A DNA stretch of 36,338 nt from Chara braunii (Eukaryota; Streptophyta; Charophyceae; Charales; Characeae), in NCBI GenBank assembly GCA_003427395.1, contig BFEA01000342.1:1391249-1427586 (forward strand), written 5' to 3'. This document shows positions 9,336 to 19,546 of the stretch, piece after piece. The position numbers were made by a program, and so were the translations under genes. Within the stretch, counting starts at the first letter, position 1. The number at the start of each line of letters is the position of its first letter. Below the pieces are notes generated by a model, which had not been told where the DNA came from, searched no databases, and saw nothing but the letters and a program-made list of their open reading frames with translations.

Positions 9336-10686
9336 GGAACGGAGGAATTAAACTCCCGTTGAATTCTGTTGAAATTGAAAAAATCCCGTTGAATTCCGGT
9401 TAAACACGAAAATGGGCCGCTCCAACGCTTTTCGGAAAAATGGAATTGATGCGCGGGGTCCGGAACACATGGCCCTAGGCACCTTCGCACTCAAACCCAC
9501 CCACTGAAAAAAAAAAAGCATTCCCCCAACCCCTGAAGCACCTCTTATACCACCGAATGAGACCAACACCGACCGGCCTGCCACCCACCACTGACCAACC
9601 CCNCGGCACCAGTCCCCAAGCCTACCCAGAAGCCTTCTAAACTATCCGCCCCCACATCCCCCAAGACTGGTCATCAAATGCACACTCGGCTCAATTGGTG
9701 AGAAATCTGTGGTTGGGGACAGCTATCTCCAGGTACGTTGTTCCCTTACCTTATCTACTCTCTCAATCTCTTCTTACCGTGAGGAAGTGAGTCCAACTTG
9801 AGAGTCCTCTCTTTTGGTGAGATGTCGTGAGCACGCTACCTTGAGAGACGACAATCTTCCCGGAAGCATCTGGAAGGAGAAAGGGCGGTGCCCCTGAAGG
9901 GCCCTGGTCGAAGCACTGGGTCACGGTCACCATGCCAACCCAATGGGAGTAGGTCACGCATGTGATGGCTGCTGTCCATTTTGGCACTTGCTGCGCTAAA
10001 TAGAAGTCCTGTCGGGTGTGCCAGCCTTTTATGAGACGCTTACCAAACCGTCTATAAACATTTCTGGTTGGGGACTCGGAGTGATTCTGGCTGTGATCGT
10101 CGTCCTGACTGCGACGTTAAAGAATTCCTGAAGAGATGGGGGCGCTCTATAAATTCCTCCTGATCAGCCAGATCAACCGGGTGTAAGGCTCGTTCCGTAC
10201 GAGGGTAAATAAGAGTGGATTGGCTGGCTTGCTCGGCAACGACTTGGCACAGGGGTGGGCCGATACACACACGAAGACACCGCTTGCTCAATGATGCTTA
10301 CCGGCATGTTGGATTGAGGGGAGGGGAGGTTCTAATTGAAGCTCAACTGGATACACAACTATACCCACTCATCATACATCTGCAACATGGTCTTTTTGTA
10401 TTTTGATTAGTTGGTGGACAGACTGCTAACACCTCCCAGACAGATTAGATTAGGACTATTGTATGCTACCATAGCCAGTTATGTCTAATGCTGTTGTAAG
10501 TGAACTAATCAGAGTGCATCTAGACTATGTTGACACTCTGTTGTGAATGTTGTAGATTGTCACTCGATCGGTACAGTAGGGGACCTGCCGGACACAACTA
10601 TTTTTAGAAAATTAAGTGTCGGTCAAACACATGTTGTGGTAGGACTCCACTAGGGGGTTCTAGTGCAGATAATGTTTGCCTGATTC
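9336..10686. other. Inverted-end candidate plus unassigned sequence before element C gag
   Basis: The start (9336-9410) carries two CCCGTTGAATTC blocks that recur inverted near 17700-17779. One N at 9603 sits in a C-rich stretch. The segment 10091-10185 resembles 7398-7490. No LTR of the A/C type is found here, so element C has no visible 5' LTR. No gene is supported until the gag start at 10687. Confidence 0.4.
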
Positions 10687-11097
10687 ATGAACGGGGCAGA
10701 CGTTGATGAGGAGAGAGTTGACGATGTTAGACTCACACGTGCTAGATCACTTAGGATCCCGCACGTGTTCCAAGCCTTAGAACCGGGAGAAGAAAGACGG
10801 CTACATAGAGCCCGTGCACTAGCAGCAGCTAGGGAAACAGTAAACGCCGCAGCTAGGGAACAGGCTGAAGCGGCAGTCAGGGCAGCAGCCATGACTAGTT
10901 CAGCAGCATCCTCTGCTGCGTTGTCTGGGACCAATGGGACCCAGTTGGGAATGCCAACAGGGTCCATGGGCACTTCCAGTTCGTTAGGTTCTACGCAGTC
11001 TACAAGTCAAATGGCGGGCTCACAGTTAAGCTCGTTGACTCCACGCGAAAGGAGCTCAGGGAGCTCCAGCAGGTCGAAAGGATCCGTGAACAGTTAG
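10687..11097 (+). pseudogene. Element C gag, N-terminal part
   Basis: A 136-residue frame starting with Met after non-coding sequence. It has an Arg/Glu-rich start (RLTRARSLRIPHVFQALEP), an Ala-rich helix (about residues 40-75) and a Ser/Thr/Gly-rich tail. The tail after about residue 115 probably lies past a frameshift, because the neighbouring frame (open from before 11010 into the 11193-12518 frame) encodes a clean charged coiled-coil there. Gag forms the virus-like particle. The assignment rests on position before the gag core rather than on a conserved motif. Confidence 0.55.
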
Positions 11098-11192
11098 AGA
11101 GGGATCTGAAGAAAGCAACCGATAGAGAAAGGGAGATTACAAATAGAGCAGCCAGGCTTGATACTTTAGAGAACAAGGCTGAGTTAGAGGGC

Positions 11193-12518
11193 TTGGATGA
11201 GTCAGCATTGTCTGACCAAATGAAAACACTCAAGAAGAATATGTTGTCGTTGCATGCACACGTGGACAGCAGATTAGACTTCATGCAGGGCACTCTAGAC
11301 GAGATCCTGGATGTATTGACAAGGCCAGGATTCAGGCCACAAGCACAATCACCATTGCCGTTATCGGCGATGTCAGGCCCCTTTCCAGTTCAAGTTGGTA
11401 CACAGCCAAGTGGTACGTCTGCAGCAGCCGCACAGACTGTTGAATCTTCTTCTTCGGGTCCAGCGGTGGTTGCTACACCACCGCAACAACCTGTTCAGCA
11501 ATCTGGACAGCCGCAGGGTCAATGGTTTCCTAAGACCCCAATGAAACCGCCTCTTGCCTTCTCAGGCGAGAGAAAGGACGAAGAACTCAACACTTGGTTG
11601 AGAACAGTCCCGGTTTGGGTGAAGGCAAAAAGGACCTTGCTGGAGGATGAAGTGGTTACTGTTGCATCTGACCTTGAGGGTAAGGCAGCCAAATGGCTAG
11701 ATGGTGTATTTGTGAAGGCCGGGTACGGGCGACGCATGGTGGACTGGGCTAAGTCTTTAACGTTAGACCAGTTCATGGAGATGGTAGAAGCTCGATGGCA
11801 TAATCCACAGGAGGCACAAAGAGCCACTGACGCGATTAACAAACTAGACCAACGAAAATTCAAGTCGGTCAGAGAGCTTAGGACTACCGTAGAGAGCCTG
11901 ATCCTCGTTCCAGGCATCAACTACAGTGACCAGTTCCTGTTAACTATGTTTGTTAGATGTCTTTCAGAGAACATCAGGAACTTACTGGCTAGTGAGGCAC
12001 GCATTGAGTACCGTTCGTTTGACACATTGTCTAGGAAAGCCCTAGATTTGGCGGCCACTTTAGGCAATGCGCAACCCTCTCAGAGTGACACAAAGAAGAA
12101 GAAGAGTCCTCAGGAGTGGAAGAAGAAGGGGGCTAAGTTGATGATGGTTGAGTCCGATGGGACTCAAACTGAGATTGACGAGCTCACTGACCTGATCGAC
12201 TATTCAGAGTACGACGGCGAGGAGACCGTTGAGGGTAGCACCCTTGCCGCAGTTGTAAAGGCTAAGGCAGGTGGTCGAGGGAAGGGTCAACCAAAGAGTC
12301 CAGGGAAGGCCGCCTCCAATCAGACCAAAGTGGCTGATTGGGTCAAGGCGGGTCTTGATCAAGACGTGTGGCGTGACCGCCGAGTGCGTGGCGCTTGTAT
12401 CAACTGCGGGGAATACGGTCACTCGCAGTACAAGTACCAGAACGCAAAGGTTACGCAAAAGATACCTCCAAAGATGGGGGCATCTTATTCCCAGGCTTCT
12501 AGCTCGGGAAACGCGTGA
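11193..12518 (+). pseudogene. Element C gag, capsid core and zinc knuckle
   Basis: A 441-residue frame; the same frame is open upstream to at least 11010 and encodes a Lys/Glu/Arg-rich coiled-coil (KELRELQQVERIREQLE and onward), so Met at 11193 is an internal residue. A Pro/Gln/Ser-rich stretch (about residues 50-110) precedes the Retrotrans_gag-type core (about residues 115-285): PPLAFSGERKDEELNTWL, AAKWLDGVF, LTLDQFMEMVEARWHNP, LDQRKFKSVREL, FVRCLSENIRNLL. At residues 402-415 the zinc knuckle reads C-x2-C-x4-H-x4-Y, so the last Cys ligand is Tyr. Frame is lost between this frame and the protease (12664). Confidence 0.8.
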
Positions 12519-12663
12519 GGCCAGTGGAAGTTTTAGCTGCTTCTACTCTTGGTGAAGTGGGCCAGATACCCTCCCCACTTCACGAGACTCTTTAGTCACC
12601 CCGCAGACTCATCTAGACCAAACTATGCTCTGTACGTTAGATGTAGCTGATGCCTGAGAAGAC

Positions 12664-13281
12664 TTGGAGAGTGAGTGGTCAAACAAGGACCCTCGCGAGT
12701 CTTGGGTGGCGCTAAGGAAAGGTCCTAGAGGGGAACATTTCGTGGTGGAAGTCGATGTAGGAGGCCGCAAATGTGGTGCCTTCATAAACATAGGCTCTAC
12801 GCGGAATTACATAAGTCGCGACTGTTTGGAAAGGCTGCACCTACAGGACCGGGTACGGCACCTTAGTAGACCTGTAGCATCTACTTTGGCAAACAAGGAG
12901 CGCATGATTGTAACAGACTATATCAAGGACATAGTCTGTACCTTCCCCTATGGAGGAGGAGAACTTAATCATAAGATTTTGTTCTTGGATAGCGACGACT
13001 TACCATTCGACATGTTGTTAGGCATGTACTACCTCGAAGTTGCTAAGCCCCAATTCGACTGGGATAAGAAGGTGCTCAAGCATAAGTTGCCCGATGGCCG
13101 AACTGTCAGATTGACTAAGTTCAAGGCCAGTAGTATTATAGATACCTATGGCTGCTTGTGTGNGAAGGTGCTCAAGCATAAGTTGCCCGATGGCCGAACT
13201 GTCAGATTGACTAAGTTCAAGGCCAGTAGTATTATAGATACCTATGGCTGCTTGTGTGCATCAGCGTTCTACAATTACTAA
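12664..13281 (+). pseudogene. Element C protease with altered active site and assembly duplication
   Basis: This matches element A from the ESEWSNKDP segment onward. The retropepsin active-site position (about residues 42-45) reads N-I-G-S, followed by TRNYIS, so the catalytic Asp is Asn and the next residue is Ile. GMYYLEVAKPQFDW follows. The 95 bases 13068-13162 recur exactly as 13164-13258 around a single N at 13163. The insert of 96 keeps the frame, duplicating VLKHKLPDGRTVRLTKF to the YGCLC segment. The frame ends at a TAA (13279-13281) where element A has a Tyr codon. The stretch 12519-12663 upstream has several stops. Confidence 0.82.
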
Positions 13282-13302
13282 AAGCAAAACCAAGAGGAGG
13301 GT

Positions 13303-13773
13303 ATGTACCTTGTGTATGTCTCTGAGAAAGGGGAGGTCGTTAAAACACCCCCAGAGATAGAACGCGTCGGTGCTAAGTTCTCTGATCTGTTCGAAGAGCG
13401 CACAGGAGTTGTTGAAAGAGAAGTTGTCCACGCTATAGAAATCATTCCAGGGAGTAAAACCCCAAAGGGAAGGATCTATAGGATGGCTCCCGCCGAGTTA
13501 GATGAACTTCGGCGACAACTCAAGGAGCTAACAGAAAAGGGATGGATTCGGCCTAGTACTTCCCCTTACGGATCTCCCGTACTATTCGTACCAAAGAAGG
13601 GGGATACTTTGAGGATGTGCATTGACTATAGAGGCCTCAATGCCATCACTGTGAAGAACGCAGAGCCTCTACCTCGCATAGACGACCTATTGGATAGGGT
13701 GCAGAGATGCAAGTACTATAGTAAGATAGACTTGAAATCCGGCTATCATCAGATCGCTATATATAAGGCCTGA
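13303..13773 (+). pseudogene. Element C RT, fingers and start of palm
   Basis: This is in the same frame as the protease segment, continuing after its TAA. Recognisable blocks are [72 protein letters not shown] and [16 protein letters not shown], which includes the first palm Asp. The frame breaks in IAIYKA, just before the EDQHKT block present in element A, because of an indel near 13760. Confidence 0.85.
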
Positions 13774-13825
13774 GGACCAACACAAGACAACTTTTCAAAC
13801 TCGTTATGGTCTGTATGAGTTTGTA

Positions 13826-14098
13826 GTGATGCCTTTTGGTCTTTGTAATGCACCGCGAACATTCCAGCACGCTATGAATCGGATCTTCCATGACCATCTA
13901 GATAAGTTTGTCGTGGTCTACCTAGACAACATTCTGATCTTTAGTAAGTCTGCCGAGGAGCACGCACAACACGTTGAGACTGTACTCTCACTCCTACGAC
14001 AACACAAGTATAAGGTCAACTTAGAGAAGTGTGAGTTTGGTCGCACTAAGATACTATACTTGGGTCATGACGTATCCGCGGAGGGGATTAGGCCGTAA
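13826..14098 (+). pseudogene. Element C RT palm, catalytic motif YLDN
   Basis: The frame begins at MMPFGLCNAPRTFQHAMN. The YxDD box (residues 32-35) reads Y-L-D-N, with the last Asp replaced by Asn (AAC at 13928-13930). KYKVNLEKCEFGRTKILYLGH follows, and the frame ends at a stop after AEGIRP. It is shifted relative to the preceding RT segment. The following bases (14099-14385) still encode RT thumb and early RNase H remnants (for example SFLGMCGYHRNFVKNYS) but are split by a frameshift and a TGA. Confidence 0.85.
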
Positions 14099-14385
14099 GA
14101 TGCGAAGGTGGCTAGTATTCGAGACTGGCCACGACCTCAAACAGTCATTGAGGTCAGATCATTCTTAGGAATGTGCGGCTACCATAGGAACTTCGTAAAG
14201 AACTATTCTACAACCGCCTCTCCTTTGACTGATGTAACTTGACTTGACACACCGTGGGACTGGAATGATGAGTGTGAGGGTGCTTTCAAGAAATTGAAGC
14301 ATGCACTCATGAATCATGAGGTCCTCATGGTTCCCGATCCTCAGAAGCCATTCATAGTGACCACTTACGCAAGCCAATTGGCGCA

Positions 14386-15363
14386 GTGCTGGCTCAACAG
14401 GATGCGAAGAAGTTGAGATCAAATGAGTACATGAGCAAGAAGATGCCATCAAAGAAGTTGGCAAAGTCCACCTACGAAAGGGAACTCTATGCTCTATATA
14501 AAGCACTTGTCCATTGGAAACACTTCCTATTGGGAAGGTTCTTCTACTTGAGGACTGATCATCAGACCCTCAAATGGATCAAGACTCAACCGGCTGTTTC
14601 TGACGCACTCAAGCGATGGATTGAGGTCATAGACCAATATGACTTCAAGCTTGAGTATCTGAAGGGAGAGTACAAAAAGGTTGCAGATAAGCTATCACGT
14701 AGAGCAGACTACCTAGGTGCGCTAGTTTCTGACTTTGGCGTATCTAATGAAGTAACTCGATCATTGGTGGGAGCCTATCAGGAAGACCCTGTCACGATGG
14801 ACATCATGCGCAAACTTCAGGCAAAAGACAAGGCCACGGAAAGTGAGTTTGTGATGGTGGACGGGTTACTCTATCTTGAAAAGGCCGGAATAAAAAGGTT
14901 AGTAGTTCCATCTAGTGAACGTTTGCGTAGTTTGNTTTTAGGCGAATGTCATGACGCAACCGGGCACCTTGGCTACAAGAAGACGAGTGCTAACCTAGTA
15001 CAGCGAGTTTGGTGGCCAAGAATGTTAGATGACGCAAAGAAGTACGTAGAGCCCTGTCAGGTCTGTCAGCGGGACAAGCCACGAATTCAAACATCGCTTG
15101 GGTTGTTGAAGCCTTTGCCTATTCCCGCTGGTCCAGGACAAAGTGTCTCCATGGATTTCATGGACACCCTGGTGACTAGTAAAAGTGGCAAGAGGCACAT
15201 TTTCGTCATCATCGATCGATTCACCAAGTACGATAGGCTAGTGGCCATGCCAGAGACCGCAAGAACTGACTATGTCATCAAGTTGTTCAAGGACAACTGG
15301 GTGCGTGACTTTGGTTTACCAAAGTCAATCGTTAGGGACCGAGATGTCCAATTCACAAGTTAG
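14386..15363 (+). pseudogene. Element C RNase H and integrase N-terminal half
   Basis: A 325-residue frame. RNase H parts are AQQDAKKL, EYMSKKMPSKKLAKSTYERELYAL (Glu present), RTDHQTLKW (Asp present) and ADKLSRRADY. The integrase zinc-binding domain follows with H-x4-H (HDATGH) and C-x2-C (CQVC), both intact. The catalytic core then has MDFMDTL and VRDRDVQFTS, both Asp residues kept but VSDRD changed to VRDRD. The N at 14935 falls inside a Leu/Phe codon in the linker. An in-frame TAG at 15361-15363 stops the frame at the position of an acidic codon in element A. Confidence 0.87.
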
Positions 15364-15642
15364 TTGTGGAAGAAAACTGCAGAACAGATGGGCAGTCAAC
15401 TTCAAATGACTTCAGGGAATCATCCCGAAGCAAACGGACAGGTCGAGCAAATGAACAGAGTTGTACAGCACTTGCTGAGGCATTACATCAAGCCCAGCCA
15501 GGATGACTGGGATGAGCAGTTGCCTCTCATCGCCAGCCTGTACAACAATGCTGTCCACAGCAGTACCGGCGTTAGTCCAAATCAGCTACACTTGGGATGG
15601 AAGCCTAGATCAGCACTAGACTTCCTCCTACCTGAAAACTGA
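15364..15642 (+). pseudogene. Element C integrase core, second part
   Basis: This continues in the same frame after the TAG at 15361-15363. It contains HPEANGQVEQM with the catalytic Glu, LLRHYIKPSQDDWDE, YNNAVHSSTGVSPNQL and LGWKPRSALDFLLPEN, ending at an in-frame TGA (15640-15642) where element A reads ENQLTAAPG. The segment has no independent start. It is part of one polyprotein interrupted by two nonsense codons. Confidence 0.87.
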
Positions 15643-15675
15643 CCCGCTGCAACTCCAGGCACACTTGAGTATGGT

Positions 15676-16263
15676 GTGCAATATGAGAAGTTGCTGCAAG
15701 AAGGAGTCGAGCACATGAAGAAAGTTCAGCAAGCAATGATTGCTTCTGAGAATCAACATCGTAGACAGTCCACATTTCAGGTAGGGGAACGTGACTGGGT
15801 CAAGGCTAGTGAGTTAGGACAGGAGTATGAAATCTCTCGCAAACTAATGCCTCAGTATTTTGGTCCCTGGGAAGTCCTGGATATAGTGGGAGATGAGATG
15901 GATGGTCCCACATATGTCATTCATGTCCCTGGACACTTACGCACTCACCCAGTCTTTCATGCCTCAAAGCTTGCACCTATCGCTGAGACAGATCAATTCC
16001 CTTCCAGGAGATCGATGCTGCCCCCAACCATGGATGGTCAAGTGGACATCGACGACATTGTGGATCACAGAGATTTGCCTGTTCAGAAGCCATTGGGTAG
16101 AGGAAGATCTCCTAAACCCAAGAGAGAATATCGCGTCAGATTCAGACATCATACGGATCCAAAGGAAGACCGGTGGTTTACCAGAGAGGAACTGATTGAC
16201 ACAGCTCCTCAGGTGGTGGCAGAATATGAGAGACTGCTGAAAGGGAAGGCACATGCGAAGTAA
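15676..16263 (+). pseudogene. Element C integrase C-terminal domain and chromodomain
   Basis: This is in the same frame as the preceding segment and open to the natural polyprotein stop (TAA, 16261-16263). It has the QVGERDWVKASEL to YFGPWEVLDIVGDE small barrel of the integrase C-terminus, the HPVFHASKL motif, then a complete chromodomain-like tail: VDIDDIVDHR, a basic GRGRSPKPK linker, EYRVRF, DRWFTREELIDTAPQVV.EYE. It is the best preserved tail in the A/C family here and the reference for the broken copy at 1686-1937. Confidence 0.87.
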
Positions 16264-16283
16264 ACATCTCAGCGGACTTTCGA

Positions 16284-16295
16284 AGCTAAGGGGGA
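16284..16295 (+). promoter_or_regulatory. Polypurine tract of element C
   Basis: A purine-rich AGCTAAGGGGGA run lies between the chromodomain stop and the LTR start TGTCATGTGAGG at 16296, as expected for the plus-strand primer. Confidence 0.6.
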
Positions 16296-17150
16296 TGTCA
16301 TGTGAGGATTGAGCCCTCAAGTAGGGGCCTTGCCATGATGTACATGTTTTGGGCTAAGGCCTTAGCAAGCCTCGTGCCCGCCCTAAGTGAAGGCGGGCCA
16401 GCAAATCAACAAAAGCCCTCTGTGCCAACATTTCACGAAGTGGGGTCCATACAGTTGCAGCACGCCAGATGGTTGGAGTGCACCGAGTCTCGGATCTCAG
16501 CAAATGCTGAAAACCCAGGGCCTCTGAGTTAGTTAGGCCCTGGGCACTGGACCGTGAGGCCGACAATGCATGCTGGGTATTGAGGCCAAAAATGCCAAAG
16601 GGAAATCGGCCCACTATCTGAATCTGGCTGCAGGCCTTGACAAAAGAGGTGCAACTGCATCCCCCGGGCCTCAACTGTATCGGTCGTGGGTTCAGCGACT
16701 GGGGCCCAGACGCAGGCTGAAGGGAGGCCGCCCACACACAACACTGGCATGTAGGCAAGCAGGGCGAGTGGGCAGGGATCCTTGGCCAATGCAGGCATTG
16801 CCGGCACGCTGCGCGAATGCGGGGGTGCTGCGTTGTGTTAAGTTGCGTTGGGCATGAGGCAGACAGGCAGCGCTAATACGGTGGTGCGCTGCCTGGACGC
16901 AGGGCGCTGGCGGCCATAGCCGGGCTGCTGGCGGGCGAATGGGAGGTGAGGGCGAAGGTGGTTCTTCGGAGGTGAAGGGCGCTGTGTGGGTAACAAGGGA
17001 GAATGTGGGTGAATAGGACACGTACCTAGTGGAGGTGGAGGTCGGCATTGGTGTTGACATCATCACTCGCTGGTAGTCAAGTTGTCTGGTTGCTTTCATT
17101 GTTGTAGTTGTAGGTTTAGGCTGTAGAGTAGATAGGGCGCCTGGCGCCAT
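16296..17150 (+). repeat. 3' LTR of element C (right end approximate)
   Basis: It starts TGTCATGTGAGG after the polypurine tract and shares block order with the two minus-strand LTR copies at 1-188 and 850-1649. It contains a perfect 7-bp stem hairpin at 16376-16398 (GCCCGCC, 9-base loop, GGCGGGC). No matching 5' copy exists in the window, so the far end is inferred from where similarity to the element A LTR fades. Confidence 0.6.
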
Positions 17151-17908
17151 TCACAAGAGAGAGCTACATTGGGTTATGCTGTTGGTGTTGCCCTGTTGGG
17201 CTTGGACATTGACTCACGATTCTTCTGTATCATTCTCAAATGGATGGTTACTCGGTTCCATTGTGCTAACTGCTCTGGCTTTGACTACATGGACTTCAAT
17301 GTGATTTTGCAATCTGGATTTCTGTGCTTCGTCCATATTCATGTTCCTTGCATGTTTTTTTTTTTTTTATAAATACATGGAGTTCAAAAACAAAATAAAA
17401 AAATATGCGGTTGTACATCTTTGAAATATCTATAAACCCATATTTTTTATTTTATTTTTCTGCCTTTCTTTTAGCCCAAGAAAAATCTGTGACACCAAAA
17501 AAAAACACTCATTTTGTCTTTTGTTTTCGTTTTTTTTTTTTCCATTGTGTTCATGTTTTTTTTTTTTTAATATTTTAAAAGCTCAAAAAATAAAAATAAA
17601 AATATGAGGTTGTAGACCTCAAAGAGATCTACAACCCCATATTTTTTGTTTTATTTTTTTAATATATTTTAGCTTGTAAAAAAAATAACCACGGGTCCCG
17701 GTGAAACCTGTTGTTTCAGCGTTTAAACGGGGAATTCAACGGCATTCAACGGGTCGTTGAATTATTCAATGCGGGTTCCGATTTCGGACACACAGCTCTT
17801 TGTGATTTGTTGTTTTTCTTTTTTATCTGAACCTTCTATGTCCAATATTGAGACACGTGCACAGAAAGTGGAAAGAGAAGGGAGAGAGAAGGTATTCTTT
17901 TTGAGAGT
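17150..17908. other. AT-rich hairpin-bearing sequence between C LTR and D gag
   Basis: There is no convincing gene. Two related units (about 17347-17460 and 17551-17680) each hold a long T run, AAAATAAAAA tracts and an inverted repeat centred on GGTTGTAGA/TCTACAACC. The same core occurs once in the hAT-like MITE at about 27820-27860. The right part (17700-17779) carries CAACGG/GAATTCAACG blocks that are the inverse of those at 9336-9410. It is probably DNA-transposon remnant. Confidence 0.5.
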
Positions 17909-18580
17909 GTGAGGGGTAAGCTGAGTGTTCATCCAAACGTGAGTGAAGTGCGGACCCCTCTTAAAAGATCTACTGATGCCCCATCCTCCAGCATGGTAGA
18001 CATCTCATCCGCGCAATGGAAGGCCATGCTGGACGCAGCGGCCGAGGGCGAGAAACCGTTCTTTCATAAACTTTACGAGGACGCAATACATAGAGAGAGG
18101 GAGGCACAGGCAGCAGCCAAAGCCACAAGTATTGCTACCCAAGTGGCCCTCCTCGAGGTTCCTGAGTCTACTGATGCCCGGTTCAGAGAGAAGCTAGTTG
18201 CTGTCGTAGCAACCTTGGTTCAACTGCAGACTTTAGAAGATCTCGAGTCCCGTGTGACAGCTCTAGAGCAGCGGAACCACGAGCTGCATGCTGAGATAGT
18301 CAGCCTCAAACAGTCCCAACTGGCTGCTCACCGTCCTCCTAGTCCTCGTCCTACTGCAGCCCCAATCTCTCACCCTAACACAATCCTCGTGAAGAGAGCA
18401 AGTGGAATTTTTTGTGACGAGCGCAGGAACCGGTGCAACTCCTCAAACGGCATCGCCAACAGTTTTGCACAGGTCCCGGTCCCAAACGCAGGAACATCAG
18501 CCCAAAACGCTGCAGTTCTTACTGGCGTACAATACAGCGATCCCATAGTGGACAAGAGGGCGGCCACATTGCCGTCCTAG
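17909..18580 (+). pseudogene. Element D gag, N-terminal half
   Basis: A 223-residue frame. The likely true start is the Met of MVDISSAQWKAMLDAAAEGE (about 17993). An Ala/Glu-rich helical part is followed by a heptad-like coiled-coil (LESRVTALEQRNHELHAEIVSLKQ, about residues 113-136) and a Pro/Ser-rich linker. The end, DKRAATLPS, corresponds to RKAAQIPS in element E, where capsid begins. The TAG at 18578-18580 replaces a Lys codon of element E. The N-terminal region has no counterpart in element E, whose gag starts with different sequence. Confidence 0.7.
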
Positions 18581-19501
18581 TACGACGGGAAGGGGGACAT
18601 CACCTCTTGGATCAGCTCCATGCGCTCATACTTCTAGGTACTGCGAACACCGTAGGAAGACCGAAGCATGATCATGGGCACAAATAAGGAGCCCGTCGTA
18701 CGGAGTTTCATAGAACTCCAAGCTGTTAATGCAGGTTATGAGAGAATTGACCTGACTGAGTGGTTGAAAGTAACTCATGTACGTACTCTTGAGAACCTCC
18801 TCATCGCGTAGTATCAAGATAAGCACGCTGCGCTCAAGGCAAGGCTAAAGCTTGAGGCCCTCAAAGGCCAAAAGTGGAGGACTTCCATGCAGGTTTTGGA
18901 GCAGCACTTGACTGGTCTGTTCACCACTCCAAACCTGGGAGTGGCCCCTGAAGACTGTCTCCCGGCTAGGACTCAAGGACCATTCCACCTGGCATGAGCT
19001 CTTGACAGATCTAGTCATCCTAGAGCCAAAGACCTCGCCAAGCGTGCGAAGACACCCGCTGCAGGTAGACCTTTAGGGCGCAGGCAGTACGGAAGCAGGA
19101 ACCAGCTTGCCCTAAATGAACATCGGGAGGTTTAGGATCACTCCTACGCAGCTGATCTCTCTCTAGATGTCGATCTAGAGTCGGACTCCGATATGGGTTG
19201 TTCTACATCAGCCTTTTCGTCTGAGCTTAATACTAAAGAAAAATGTAATGCCTTTAAAAAGACTGTTTTAAGCAAGGGGCCTAACCGTGGTTCGGGTATG
19301 GGAACTGTAGCACACCTCCCCAAGAATGCAAAGATCCCTGAGAAGCTAGAGGCTGCTTCCACCAAGCTTTGGGAAGCCCTCCGCATTATTCAAAAGGAAT
19401 GGGAGAGAAGATCCAAACCGCGTTTGTGCTTGCATTGTGAAAAGCTTGGGCACGTTGTGCAGGAATATTATCGTCTGCAAGGAAACAGGCAAAGGGCGTA
19501 G
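18581..19501 (+). pseudogene. Element D gag, capsid and zinc knuckle remnant
   Basis: Translated in pieces this follows element E gag: YDGKGDITSWISSMRSYF, then after stops EPVVRSFIELQAVNAGYERIDL, TEWLKVTHV, ALKARLKLEALKGQKW. Stops include a TAG at 18809-18811 where element E has CAG. The last open piece (19193-19501) has a LSKGPNRGSGMGTV block shared with element E (TSKGPRTTMKNN region) and a zinc knuckle C-x2-C-x4-H-x4-Y (CLHCEKLGHVVQEYY), so the last Cys ligand is lost; the element E copy keeps it. Confidence 0.75.
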
Positions 19502-19546
19502 AAGAGTTGTTAGCACTCTCTACAACAAGGGAAGCTGAACAGTCAG

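Larger units (their letters stand above)
10687..16860 (+). mobile_element. Element C: Ty3/gypsy chromovirus without a detectable 5' LTR
   Basis: The plus-strand order is gag (with zinc knuckle), protease, RT, RNase H, integrase, chromodomain, polypurine tract, 3' LTR (16296 onward). It is the same family as element A, for example sharing the ending DKPR..SLGLLKPLPIP, the integrase core and the chromodomain. The reading frame is broken by at least three frameshifts and three clear in-frame stops. The protease and RT active sites are also changed. The right end of the LTR is not fixed, so the end coordinate is approximate. Confidence 0.9.
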
